Notes: generated by a model from the sequence alone, not told the origin. A stretch of DNA of 64,000 nucleotides from an uncultured Algibacter sp. (GCF_947495925.1 NZ_CANMAU010000002.1:186001-250000); one strand, 5' to 3'. Numbered from the stretch's first letter, positions 44,263 through 52,280 are shown. Numbers and translations are program-made.

Positions 44263-45465
44263 TTAGAAATGTATGTCCATTTGTAGTCTAACCATAATAT
44301 TATCACTGTTAGGTGAAATATCTAAATAACTGACATCAGATTGTATTTTTAGTTTATGTCCAACAATAAACCTTGATACACCTAAGGTATACATGTCTGT
44401 GGTGTTATGGGCATTAGCTAAAATAGGGAACTCCATATAGGTGTTAGTATAACGTCCCGCAATTTCCCAATTAGAAGGGAATAAATGTCCCGCTTGAAGG
44501 TTAATTGAATGTCCAATGCGAACGTACTGACCAGTTTCTGTTCCGTCAGAATTTTTAACTATAGGGTCATCGGCTGTCCTATTTGCGTATTCAAACATGA
44601 AAGAATTACCTTTATATTTTAACATGCCATCTACAAAAACAGTATTAATGTCAGTTTGATAAAGCCCTTGTTCATCATCAATAAGCATGTAGGCACCAAG
44701 ATTGCTTCTAGCTCTTACCGCATTATTATTATGGTCATAAGTAGCTCCAATAGATAATTTTGGTTTTTGCTCTCGTTTTAGGTCAGATCCTTTGTAATCT
44801 CCCTTACTTGCAAAGTTTCCAAAAGGTAATAACTCTAATCTACCTGTGTATTGAAGGCCTCCTAAATTACCCACAGTTTGATTTCTTCCCTCACCCTGAC
44901 TTAGAGAGAAGATTTCTCTTACAATAAATGAATCTGTTAGGTTGAAGTGATGTCTTAATTGAAACCCTATATCTCTGTCAATGTTAAAGTTGGCATTTAA
45001 TAAGGATCTATTCACTAATTGAAGATCTCCAGAAGATACTACACGTTCTCTATTTCCTGGTAGTTTTCCTTGTCCTACCCATAGTTCAAAATTTCTGTAG
45101 AAATTCCATTTAATTTGGGCATCCATAATATATCTAGGGGTGTTCCTATTGTATACCGAGAGTCCTGAGATATCTCTGTTAGAAAGGCCAAGTTCAAATT
45201 TGTACCTTAGTTTAGGATTTAGAACAAAGCCGTCAAATTTTAACCTAGAACGTCTTACCAAAAAATTAGTATTAGTTTCGCCACTTTCGTTAAAATTAGC
45301 CACTCCTAAAAGTTGAAACCTAAATCCCACTTTCATAGTAAAAGAACTGTCTTTCCCTTTAATGTTTAGAAGGCCTTTGCCAAATTTACCCGATTTAATC
45401 TCTTGCCCTTGAGTAGTAATCATGGCAAGTAAAAACATCCCAAGAAGGGCAGTTTTAGTATTCAT
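44263..45465 (-). CDS. Phosphate-selective-type porin (Porin_O_P family)
   Basis: The protein has 400 residues. It has a signal peptide (LLGMFLLAMITTQGQ). The barrel start has KVGFRFQLLGVANFNES and the hallmark VRRSRLKFDGFVLNPKLRYK, a basic strand that fits the OprO/OprP group; last strand VRLQMDIHF ends in Phe. It should let phosphate or polyphosphate through the outer membrane. It is followed by the PiT transporter, so the operon covers both membranes. Its promoter has an 11-bp-repeat array (45512-45533). Confidence 0.88.
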   Translation of the reverse strand: MNTKTALLGMFLLAMITTQGQEIKSGKFGKGLLNIKGKDSSFTMKVGFRFQLLGVANFNESGETNTNFLVRRSRLKFDGFVLNPKLRYKFELGLSNRDISGLSVYNRNTPRYIMDAQIKWNFYRNFELWVGQGKLPGNRERVVSSGDLQLVNRSLLNANFNIDRDIGFQLRHHFNLTDSFIVREIFSLSQGEGRNQTVGNLGGLQYTGRLELLPFGNFASKGDYKGSDLKREQKPKLSIGATYDHNNNAVRARSNLGAYMLIDDEQGLYQTDINTVFVDGMLKYKGNSFMFEYANRTADDPIVKNSDGTETGQYVRIGHSINLQAGHLFPSNWEIAGRYTNTYMEFPILANAHNTTDMYTLGVSRFIVGHKLKIQSDVSYLDISPNSDNIMVRLQMDIHF

Positions 45466-45487
45466 TATGTTATTAGTTTTTGTCGCT

Positions 45488-45533
45488 GCAAAGAACTAAT
45501 AATAATTTTAAGCTAATGTTTCCTTAATGTTAA
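45488..45533 (-). promoter_or_regulatory. 11-bp repeat promoter of the porin-PiT operon
   Basis: Plus-strand view: -7 element GCAAAGAAC (45488-45496; coding GTTCTTTGC), 15 bases, then two contiguous 11-mers GCTAATG-TTT-C (45512) and CTTAATG-TTA-A (45523). On the coding strand this is TTAACATTAAG-GAAACATTAGC. The spacing from -7 to the first unit equals that of three other promoters in the region. The -7 is 23 bp from the porin start. Confidence 0.7.
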
Positions 45534-45548
45534 ATATGGAGAATCTAA

Positions 45549-45651
45549 AAGACTGCCTCGGCCAAAGGCAGTCTTGATTAGAAATCATGATAATGTAGTC
45601 GACAAAAACTAATAGATTATATGAAATACTAATTGTTTGTCTTAAGACATT
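45549..45651 (-). ncRNA. Possible small RNA upstream of the porin gene
   Basis: A minus-strand promoter-like site at 45652-45708 would start a transcript near 45645. A perfect 10-bp hairpin (AAGACTGCCT, loop TTGGCCG, AGGCAGTCTT; 45549-45575) followed by TT/AG on the minus strand could end it after about 100 bases, before the porin's own promoter. No open frame is present. It may instead be a long leader; expression is unproven. Confidence 0.35.
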
Positions 45652-45708
45652 ACAAATGTCGCGGTTTAGTTTAAGGTGAATGTAATCTTAATATTAACTA
45701 ATTATTAA
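45652..45708 (-). promoter_or_regulatory. Second minus-strand 11-bp repeat promoter-like site
   Basis: -7-like ACAAATGTC (45652-45660; coding GACATTTGT), then 15 bases, then units GTGAATG-TAA-T (45676), CTTAATA-TTA-A (45687) and CTAATTA-TTA-A (45698). The register to the -7 is the same 16 bp as in the four gene promoters, but the units are less exact. Confidence 0.4.
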
Positions 45709-45765
45709 TATTTCAATGTTAAATCTTTAATTTTAAGAAATTAAAAATCAGATGATTATGATTCC

Positions 45766-45822
45766 AATGTTAATTTAATGTTATCTAAATGTTGTTTGAA
45801 AGTTAACTAATATGTATATTTG
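45766..45822 (+). promoter_or_regulatory. Reversed four-unit 11-bp array and -7 of the MORN-like gene
   Basis: Four adjacent 11-mers: AATGTTAATTT, AATGTTATCTA, AATGTTGTTTG and AAAGTTAACTA (45766-45809). The canonical TATATTTG (45815-45822) follows after 5 bases. The TAACATT core is on the minus strand, that is reversed relative to the gene it precedes, unlike the other promoters in the region. Confidence 0.6.
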
Positions 45823-45849
45823 TTTTATAATGTTAAAACACCCATAATT

Positions 45850-46167
45850 ATGAAGAAATCAGTTTTATTAATTTTTGCTTTTTTAATTGCTGTGGTTTCT
45901 TTTGCTCAACAAAAGAGAGAATTAAAACATAACCCAGACACTAATTTAATAGATGTTGTTTATTATCATGACAATGGTGTTGTAAGTCAAACAGGTTCTT
46001 ACACAGCAGATGGTAAATTACAAGGCGTTTGGTTAAGTTTTGACACAGAAGGCAATAAAATCGTTTCTGCAAATTATGATAATGGAAAAAAAGTCGGCAA
46101 ATGGATTCACTGGATTGATGGTGAAAAGAAGGTCGTAGATTATGCTAATAATGTGGCATCGCTGTAA
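45850..46167 (+). CDS. MORN/YwqK-like secreted protein
   Basis: The protein has 105 residues. It has a signal peptide (SVLLIFAFLIAVVSFAQQ) and three MORN-like repeats: DVVYYHDNGVVSQTGSYTAD, GKLQGVWLSFDTEGN and GKKVGKWIHWIDGEK. Such repeats occur in YwqK-type proteins and may contact membranes or partners; function unknown. The ATG at 45850 gives the signal; upstream TTG/ATG codons fall at the transcription start. It shares the intergenic region with the porin operon. Confidence 0.78.
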   Translation: MKKSVLLIFAFLIAVVSFAQQKRELKHNPDTNLIDVVYYHDNGVVSQTGSYTADGKLQGVWLSFDTEGNKIVSANYDNGKKVGKWIHWIDGEKKVVDYANNVASL

Positions 46168-46179
46168 AGCCTATGTCAT

Positions 46180-46232
46180 TTGAAATACAATAAAAAAGCA
46201 TCCCATTGGGATGCTTTTTTATTGTATTTCAA
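46180..46232. terminator. Bidirectional terminator
   Basis: TTGAAATACAATAAAAAAGC continues into ATCCC and pairs with its exact complement around a 3-base loop (25-bp stem), with T runs both ways. It separates the convergent MORN-like and beta-helix genes. Confidence 0.92.
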
Positions 46233-46241
46233 TATATCATT

Positions 46242-48281
46242 CTAAAGGCTCGCGTCTTTCCAAGCCCATCCTGAGATGTCTAAAGGGGCAGCATCTTTAC
46301 CAGAGTTAAGCTCGTATTTAGTAGTCTCTCCAGAAAGTAAAGTTGCATCAGCAGTAGCTCCATTTATTTGCACGTTTGCTAAATCACCACCATCTTTCAT
46401 ATCTAAATCTACACCATATCCATCTAAATGAAGTCCAGTTATAGTTCCACCAGATTGCTTTTTAAACTGTAAAGCAATACCTTCTACTGTAGATATCGCA
46501 GTGATGTTGTTGAATTTAGGGTTTCCATTGTCCTTATCACCTTCAAAAACAGTAGAGAATCCGGGTACGGTATGAGAAATATAAGCATTGCTTACTGTAC
46601 CGTTCCATCCTTCAGTCCAATCAATTGAATCATCAGAGTTATTTTCTAAGTATAAGTTAGATGCAGAAACCGTTCCGCCAAAGAACTCAACCCCGTCATC
46701 ATCACCATTAATTACAGAAACATAATCTATTTCTGTTTCAGAACCTACAGCATATAATGATAATCCATTGTATTGAGACTCAGAATTAATTTGAGCTCCA
46801 GTACCTTTTAAAACTAAATATTTAATTGATCCTGAATTGTCAGTATCATTGGTACCACCGTAAATAAAACCACCAACTTCAGCAGTAGCATCAACACCAG
46901 CAGTAGTTGTAGCGTCTCCGCAAATGGTTAAACCACCCCAGTCTCCAGGACTAGCAGAAGCCGAAGCAATTACAACAGGGTTAGTTGAAGTACCTTGAAT
47001 ATCAATTTCACCACCTTTTAATACCGCGATGTAAACACCAGTACCACCATCTCTGGCAGTAATTTTAGTTCCAGCAGGAATTATTAACTTACCACCATCT
47101 TGAACAATATAAGATGAATTCAATAAATAGTCAACAGAAGCATCTAAAGTTACAGTTCCAGTAACGGCACCTTGAAGCATGCTAGTTTCAAAAGATAAAT
47201 CAGAACTTACCCAATCAAAATCAGCTATATCAACCGTAGGAACTACAGGAGCATTAAGGGCATAAAAATATTTGCCTTCAGTTTCAGGGTCTGTTGGATC
47301 AGTGATAGCAACAGGCACTAACCCGTCATTAAAGATAATATTAGCAGTATCTCCACCATCTTTCATGTCTAAATCAACATCGTATCCACTTAGAGATAAG
47401 TTAGTGATTGTCCCACCAGATTGTTTTTTGAACTGTAAAGCTGTTCCACCTACTGTAGAAACAGAAGTGATATTTACGAATTTAGGGTTACCATTATCTT
47501 TATCTCCCTCAAAAGCTGTGGAGAAACCAGCAACAGTATGAGAGATATAAGCGTTTGTTACTGTTCCATTCCAGCCTTCTGTCCAATCAATAGCATCATC
47601 ACTACTGTTTTCTAAGTACAAGTTAGATACAGAAACTGTTCCACCAAAAAACTCTACACCGTCATCATCACCATTAATAACTGCAATGTTATCTACAAAT
47701 GTATCAGATCCAACTGCATAAAAAGACACCCCATTGTATTGAGATTCTGAGTTAATCTGAGCTCCTGTTCCATTAATTTGTAAGTATCTAATGCTACCAG
47801 AGTTATCAGTATCATCAGTACCACCATAAATAAAACCACCAACTTCAGCAGTAGCATCTACACCGGCAGTAGTTGTAGCATTTCCACAAATAGTTAAGCC
47901 ACCCCAATCACCAGGCTCTCCATTTAAAGAAGACATGATTACTGGATTAGATGCAGTACCATTAATATTAATTTTTCCACCTTTTAAAACAGCAAGATAA
48001 ACATCAGTACCTCCTTCATCAGCAAGAATTTTTGTTCCGGCAGGAATATTTAAAGTAGCACCTTCGGCAATTATAAATTGTCCTGTTAGGTTATAGTTTA
48101 CTGAGGCATCAAGGGTATAATCTTCTTCTAAAGTCCCTTTCATAGTGCCAGCTTCTAAGTCAATAATTACTTGATCTTCTCCAGGAACAATTGGAGCTGG
48201 ATCATCAGAACTACAACTTGTTAGATTCATTGCTGCTATCACAGCAACTAAACCAAATAATTTTACAGTTAGTTTTTTCAT
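46242..48281 (-). CDS. Beta-helix surface lipoprotein with a tandem duplication
   Basis: The protein has 679 residues. The signal peptide has Cys23 after NLTS (NLTSCSSDD), a surface-lipoprotein type start. Two repeats of about 250 residues (roughly 56-305 and 378-627, offset 322) are near-identical in their centre, e.g. GDWGGLTIC, AEVGGFIYGGT, NGDDDGVEFFGG, IDWTEGWNGTV. The Gly/Asp-rich ladder and hydrophobic repeats indicate a right-handed beta helix; the Asp clusters may bind calcium. No peptidase or lyase residues were recognised. It lies between the porin and a TonB receptor and has a promoter like theirs, so it may bind a substrate for the receptor. Confidence 0.75.
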   Translation of the reverse strand: MKKLTVKLFGLVAVIAAMNLTSCSSDDPAPIVPGEDQVIIDLEAGTMKGTLEEDYTLDASVNYNLTGQFIIAEGATLNIPAGTKILADEGGTDVYLAVLKGGKININGTASNPVIMSSLNGEPGDWGGLTICGNATTTAGVDATAEVGGFIYGGTDDTDNSGSIRYLQINGTGAQINSESQYNGVSFYAVGSDTFVDNIAVINGDDDGVEFFGGTVSVSNLYLENSSDDAIDWTEGWNGTVTNAYISHTVAGFSTAFEGDKDNGNPKFVNITSVSTVGGTALQFKKQSGGTITNLSLSGYDVDLDMKDGGDTANIIFNDGLVPVAITDPTDPETEGKYFYALNAPVVPTVDIADFDWVSSDLSFETSMLQGAVTGTVTLDASVDYLLNSSYIVQDGGKLIIPAGTKITARDGGTGVYIAVLKGGEIDIQGTSTNPVVIASASASPGDWGGLTICGDATTTAGVDATAEVGGFIYGGTNDTDNSGSIKYLVLKGTGAQINSESQYNGLSLYAVGSETEIDYVSVINGDDDGVEFFGGTVSASNLYLENNSDDSIDWTEGWNGTVSNAYISHTVPGFSTVFEGDKDNGNPKFNNITAISTVEGIALQFKKQSGGTITGLHLDGYGVDLDMKDGGDLANVQINGATADATLLSGETTKYELNSGKDAAPLDISGWAWKDASL
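46401..47150 (-). repeat. Internal gene duplication, copy 2
   Basis: DNA and protein repeat of copy 1 (47367-48116) with an offset of 966 bp (322 codons, no net frameshift). The central ~100 bp blocks are almost the same at DNA level, the edges more diverged, as if homogenised by recombination. Confidence 0.8.
47367..48116 (-). repeat. Internal gene duplication, copy 1
   Basis: N-terminal copy of the ~250-residue beta-helix unit of the lipoprotein gene; partner of 46401-47150. Limits are approximate, set by the TLDASV strand at the start and the DLDMKDGGD strand near the end. Confidence 0.8.
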
Positions 48282-48317
48282 TTTTAATTTTATTGTTTTT
48301 GAACATTTAATTCTCCT

Positions 48318-48374
48318 GCAAAGAACAAGATTTTCCTTTGCTTCATCTTTAAGAGAATATTAAACGTAGGTTAC
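48318..48374 (-). promoter_or_regulatory. 11-bp repeat promoter of the beta-helix gene
   Basis: -7 element GCAAAGAAC (48318-48326), 15 bases, then TTCATCT-TTA-A (48342), GAGAATA-TTA-A (48353) and ACGTAGG-TTA-C (48364). It is 37 bp from the start codon. A separate pair in phase, GTTATTG-TTA-C and TAAAAGG-TTA-A, lies at 48395-48416. The perfect palindrome TAAACGTA-GGT-TACGTTTA (48361-48379) overlaps units 2-3. Confidence 0.65.
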
Positions 48375-48464
48375 GTTTATTTGGAAATATAAGGGTTATT
48401 GTTACTAAAAGGTTAACAAGCGAATTAAAGCTTTTAAGGATAAGGTTTACGTTTTAAATCGTCA

Positions 48465-48500
48465 TAAAAAAAGCCCAAGAATAGAGTTTTCTTGGGCTTA
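48465..48500 (-). terminator. Terminator of the TonB receptor gene
   Basis: AAGCCCAAGA and TCTTGGGCTT pair; on the minus strand a T run follows. It is 31 bp after the receptor stop and insulates the beta-helix promoter. Confidence 0.9.
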
Positions 48501-48530
48501 GATTATTATTTGGAATTATATGAATACTTC

Positions 48531-51314
48531 TTAGAATGCGTATTTCAAACTTAAACTTAGCACGCTTCCACTTTTATATGAACTCACAAGCTCATCTGTT
48601 TCTGTACCATCAACAAGACTTTGTACTTTTTGAGTTTGTTGTATATCAGGATTTAACAGGTTTCTGCCTATAAATTTTAAAAGCAATCTGTCTGTTAATT
48701 GTTTGCTCAATACTAAATCTAAAGTAACAAATCCTTTTTCTATGATTTCATCGTTATAAAGTACATCACTGCTCGCAAAATCTTCAGGGGCACCTAATGC
48801 AAATATTTTATCAGAAGCATAGTTGCCTGTAATTGTAGCTATGAATGGTCTTTCCGATTGGTTGTTGTAGCTTAAAGATCCGTTAATTATTAAATCTGAA
48901 GCACCTTGTAATTCAGATTCAGTCAGGTTTTTATATTGGAATTCTTCTAATAAATCTTGGTTAAACCACATTTTAGTTAGGTTCACATTAAAATCAAGAA
49001 TAGATTCTTCTTCTTCATTTTCGATTAAATTTAAGCGTGTTTCGATTTCAACTCCAAAAACATCGGCTTGTTCTCCAGTATTTCTGTATTGAAAAATACC
49101 AGCAGACCCTCTTGCTAAAGCTAAGTTGATTGGATTTTTAATTTGCTTATAAAATGTTGTTGCAGACAATAATTCTCCTGCTTTAGGGAAGAATTCCCAT
49201 TTTAAATCAACATTAAAAACATCGGACTTTTCAAGGTTGGGATCACCTTTTGTTACACGGCCAGTAGGTGATACGTATTCAAACGGAGATAATTCTTTAA
49301 ACTCTGGAAGTACTTGCGTTAAACTTGAAGCAAAACGTAAAAAGTGTTTGTCTGTTAATGCATATTTAAGATTTGCGCTAGGATAAAACTCGTTATATTC
49401 TTTTTTAACAGAACCCACACGACCAACAAAGTTAGCTACATCCCAAAGTACATTTATTTCATCTCTTTCATATCTAACACCTAAATTACCAGAAAATCGC
49501 TTATTAAGGCCAAAGTCTACGTTGGCATATCCACCCATTGCTGTGAAATCTGCATCATACCTGTCTGGATCAGGTTCCCTTAAAACCAAGCCGTTTTCAA
49601 AGTTTTCTTCTGTGAACGTATCTGAAAAATCATCTATACTCGGTGCACGAAAATCTCTCGCTCTCACCCCGATAAATTGAGAGCTAAATACCCTTTCCTT
49701 TTTACGATAATTTGCACCAACATTAAGGCGATAATTTCTATTATCATCTTCGTCTAATTGCCCAAAATCTATTTGATCTTTTATCAAACCATTGAATTCT
49801 CTATCTTCAATTTTCTGGCTTGATTTTCTTTGTTGAAAGTCACCAACGTGCGCATATTGGGCTTCCTCGTTGTCCTCAAAATAAATATTAGCTTCGTTTC
49901 TTACTCTGTTAGGCTCTTCTGCTAAAACATAGTTGTAACCACCAGACCATTCAAGTCTGTTATTCTCATTAATTTGGTGCGTTCCATTAATTTGATTAAC
50001 AAGTAAAATAGTTTGTTTAAAGTTCTGGTCTCTTACAAAAGCCTCCGTTTCTTTTGGATCTTGATCAAAGACATACCCTCTTCCATCTCTACCTTGCTCA
50101 TAAACATTATCCTCACTTCTATTAACAGATAAACTACTAATTTTAATTCTATTATCATTGTTAATTTTATAACCTAAGTTGATGTATCCAGTAGAACGCG
50201 TATTAGTAATATATTCTTCAACGCTAGGGGTATTAACTATTTTTTCGGCATCGAAAAAACGTGGGAATCCGTTATCTAGGACGTTAGATCTAAAGGTTCT
50301 AAAAATACCTTCTCTATATTCAAACGATTTTGAATGTGATCCTGCAACATAAAATGACAGGTCTTTTCCAAATAACTGAAATTTATAGCCACCACCTAAA
50401 GCTAAGCTGTAGTTAGCTGTGTTGCTTTGCGTTAATGGATCCCAAGGTTGTCTTGTTATTAAATCGACCGTAGCATATTGTTTTTTATGGAAACCGAAAG
50501 TCACATCCTCAGAGGCAATACTTCTTTTAAAATCACCATCCATTCCTAAAACATTGGTGTTATAACCCGAACGAAGACGTGCTGAAAATTCTTTTTTAGA
50601 ATATATTTTAGAGGAGATATCAACGTTTCCTGAAGTTTGATCAGCATATCCGTCTGTATTATAGGTTTTGCTAATACCAACGTTTTCTATCATTTGTGTT
50701 GAAAATAAATCAAGATTAATATTTTTATTATCAACGTCATCTGAAGGAATAGGAAGCCCATTCATAGTTGTAGATAAATATCTATCTCCTAGACCTCTAA
50801 TATAGATCTCTCCAGAACCTTCACTCTGCGTAACCCCTGAAATTTTGGTAGTTGCTGCTGCTGCATCTGAAACACCAATTTTGGATAGTCTTGCTGCTCC
50901 AATACTTTCTTTTATTACAACCGCCTTTTTTTGTTCTAATAATAAAGCGGTTTCACTTTCTCTTTTTGTAGTGGTTGTGATAACTACCTCATCCAAAGAA
51001 GCTGCACTGGCTCCCATTGGTACATTAACTTCGGTTACTTTTCCTGCTACAATGGTTACAACAATTTCTTGAGTTTCATAGCCAACAAAGCTATATACCA
51101 AGGTATAGTCTCCGACTTCCAAATCATTGAAGGCGTATAAACCATCAAAGTCTGAAGTGGTTCCAGTAGTCGTTCCTTTTATTAATACATTAGCGAAGGC
51201 TAACGGTTCATTGTTATATTCCTTATCTGTAAGTTTTCCAACTACAGAGCCCGTATTTTGGGCGTAAGTAAATACTGTTGTTAAAAGTATAAACAGAAAT
51301 GTGATTTTTTTCAT
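48531..51314 (-). CDS. Large TonB-dependent receptor (carboxypeptidase-like N-domain)
   Basis: The protein has 927 residues. Order: signal peptide (FLFILLTTVFTYAQ), carboxypeptidase-like domain (NTGSVVGKLTDKEYNNEPLA), TonB-box-like region SLDEVVITTTTKRE, plug with EIYIRGLGDRYLSTTMNGLP, then a barrel ending VLSLSLKYAF. No SusD gene is adjacent; the beta-helix lipoprotein downstream may take that place. Substrate unknown, but the promoter matches the phosphate-porin promoter, so a phosphorus source is a reasonable guess. The start at 51314 gives the signal. Confidence 0.9.
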   Translation of the reverse strand: MKKITFLFILLTTVFTYAQNTGSVVGKLTDKEYNNEPLAFANVLIKGTTTGTTSDFDGLYAFNDLEVGDYTLVYSFVGYETQEIVVTIVAGKVTEVNVPMGASAASLDEVVITTTTKRESETALLLEQKKAVVIKESIGAARLSKIGVSDAAAATTKISGVTQSEGSGEIYIRGLGDRYLSTTMNGLPIPSDDVDNKNINLDLFSTQMIENVGISKTYNTDGYADQTSGNVDISSKIYSKKEFSARLRSGYNTNVLGMDGDFKRSIASEDVTFGFHKKQYATVDLITRQPWDPLTQSNTANYSLALGGGYKFQLFGKDLSFYVAGSHSKSFEYREGIFRTFRSNVLDNGFPRFFDAEKIVNTPSVEEYITNTRSTGYINLGYKINNDNRIKISSLSVNRSEDNVYEQGRDGRGYVFDQDPKETEAFVRDQNFKQTILLVNQINGTHQINENNRLEWSGGYNYVLAEEPNRVRNEANIYFEDNEEAQYAHVGDFQQRKSSQKIEDREFNGLIKDQIDFGQLDEDDNRNYRLNVGANYRKKERVFSSQFIGVRARDFRAPSIDDFSDTFTEENFENGLVLREPDPDRYDADFTAMGGYANVDFGLNKRFSGNLGVRYERDEINVLWDVANFVGRVGSVKKEYNEFYPSANLKYALTDKHFLRFASSLTQVLPEFKELSPFEYVSPTGRVTKGDPNLEKSDVFNVDLKWEFFPKAGELLSATTFYKQIKNPINLALARGSAGIFQYRNTGEQADVFGVEIETRLNLIENEEEESILDFNVNLTKMWFNQDLLEEFQYKNLTESELQGASDLIINGSLSYNNQSERPFIATITGNYASDKIFALGAPEDFASSDVLYNDEIIEKGFVTLDLVLSKQLTDRLLLKFIGRNLLNPDIQQTQKVQSLVDGTETDELVSSYKSGSVLSLSLKYAF

Positions 51315-51337
51315 TTTTTTATCTATGATTTCTAGCC

Positions 51338-51416
51338 GCAAAGAAACCAAGATATTGTGAACACATCGTTACCTATGGGTTAAAGAACAGTAACAAAAGC
51401 GTTAGCTAAACGTTAT
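51338..51416 (-). promoter_or_regulatory. Five-unit 11-bp repeat promoter of the TonB receptor
   Basis: -7 element GCAAAGAAA (51338-51346), 15 bases, then CACATCG-TTA-C, CTATGGG-TTA-A, AGAACAG-TAA-C, AAAAGCG-TTA-G and CTAAACG-TTA-T from 51362 to 51416 without gaps. The -7 is 24 bp from the ATG. Further out, GGTTACG-TTA-A with TTTAACA-TTA-A (51443-51464) and the palindrome TTTAACG-TAA-CGTTAAA (51534-51550) look related; otherwise the gap to 51576 is empty. Confidence 0.75.
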
Positions 51417-51575
51417 GTAATTAGAAAAATAATGCTTTATTTGGTTACGTTAATTTAACATTAAAATCATAACACTTTGATTTGCATATAGTGATGTATT
51501 TGAATTTTGTTTTATTTTAAAACAGGAAGTAATTTTAACGTAACGTTAAACTAGTAGTAATGACTGTAAACAAAT

Positions 51576-51604
51576 AAGCGATTTTTATTAAATAAAAATC
51601 GCTT
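51576..51604 (-). terminator. Terminator of the free NTD gene
   Basis: AAGCGATTTTTAT and ATAAAAATCGCTT pair with a 3-base loop; 56 bp after the stop of the small gene on the minus strand. T run weak. Confidence 0.7.
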
Positions 51605-51659
51605 TAAATTATATTTTGAAATCCTTTTTTAGAAGGTTCTCGATTGGTTGAAGTTTTTT

Positions 51660-52016
51660 CTAATCAGTACTTGCAATAGTCGTCATTAAATCATCTAATG
51701 ATATCGTACTCGCTGCAAGATTAAAAGTAATAGTTGTTGAAGTATTTGAAGTGACTTCAATTTTTATTTCTTGAGTTTCATAACCAGTAAAACTTCCCAC
51801 TAAAGTATAAGTGCCCTCTTCTAAATTTCCGAATTTAAATAATCCGTTCTCATCCGACAAAACCTTAGACCCGGTTTCTTTAATTAGAATCCTACCATAT
51901 AATAACGGCGCGTTGTTAGACTCTATATCTAACAATTGACCATTAATGGTACCTGATTCTTGTGCAAAGGTAGTTGCTGTTATTAAAAAGAGTATCGTAT
52001 ATATAAAACCTTTCAT
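51660..52016 (-). CDS. Free-standing carboxypeptidase-like domain (receptor NTD paralogue)
   Basis: The protein has 118 residues. Signal peptide (YTILFLITATTFAQE) plus one domain aligned along its full length with the N-terminus of the TonB receptor downstream: SGTINGQLLDIESNNAPL versus TGSVVGKLTDKEYNNEPL, and GTYTLVGSFTGYETQEI versus DYTLVYSFVGYETQEI. It stops at SLDDLMTT, where the receptor continues into its TonB box and plug. It has its own promoter with the longest array, so it is a maintained gene rather than debris. It could modulate TonB or the receptor. Confidence 0.8.
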   Translation of the reverse strand: MKGFIYTILFLITATTFAQESGTINGQLLDIESNNAPLLYGRILIKETGSKVLSDENGLFKFGNLEEGTYTLVGSFTGYETQEIKIEVTSNTSTTITFNLAASTISLDDLMTTIASTD

Positions 52017-52037
52017 TTGCTATTTCTTTAATGAAAT

Positions 52038-52116
52038 GCAAATTAAACGTATAAACATGACTAGAATGTTACTTAAAGTTTAAACATACATAATTAAAAT
52101 GTTACCTTAATGTTAA
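52038..52116 (-). promoter_or_regulatory. Five-unit 11-bp repeat promoter of the free NTD gene
   Basis: -7-like GCAAATTAA (52038-52046; coding TTAATTTGC), 15 bases, then TAGAATG-TTA-C (52062), TTAAAGT-TTA-A, ACATACA-TAA-T, TAAAATG-TTA-C and CTTAATG-TTA-A ending at 52116. Spacing and phase equal those of the other three promoters; 22 bp from the ATG. Confidence 0.75.
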
Positions 52117-52280
52117 CAAATAAAGACTGTGATTGTGATTCTGACTTAATATTGTTTGTCACCCTTTTTTAATGCGTTTCATCGGAAATAAGTGAAGATT
52201 ATGACTGAAAATATATTTGAAAACGAACATGTGTTTTCAAACAAATTCTTTGTTATCTTGCCTCAGTTTAAAATTTAACC

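Noticed and set aside
45820-45849. Earlier TTG/ATG starts for the MORN-like gene
   Set aside because: They fall in the -7 box or at the transcription start; the ATG at 45850 gives a proper signal peptide.
46401-48116. Repeats in the beta-helix gene as a CRISPR or mobile repeat
   Set aside because: Two long in-frame copies inside one gene without spacers or terminal repeats.
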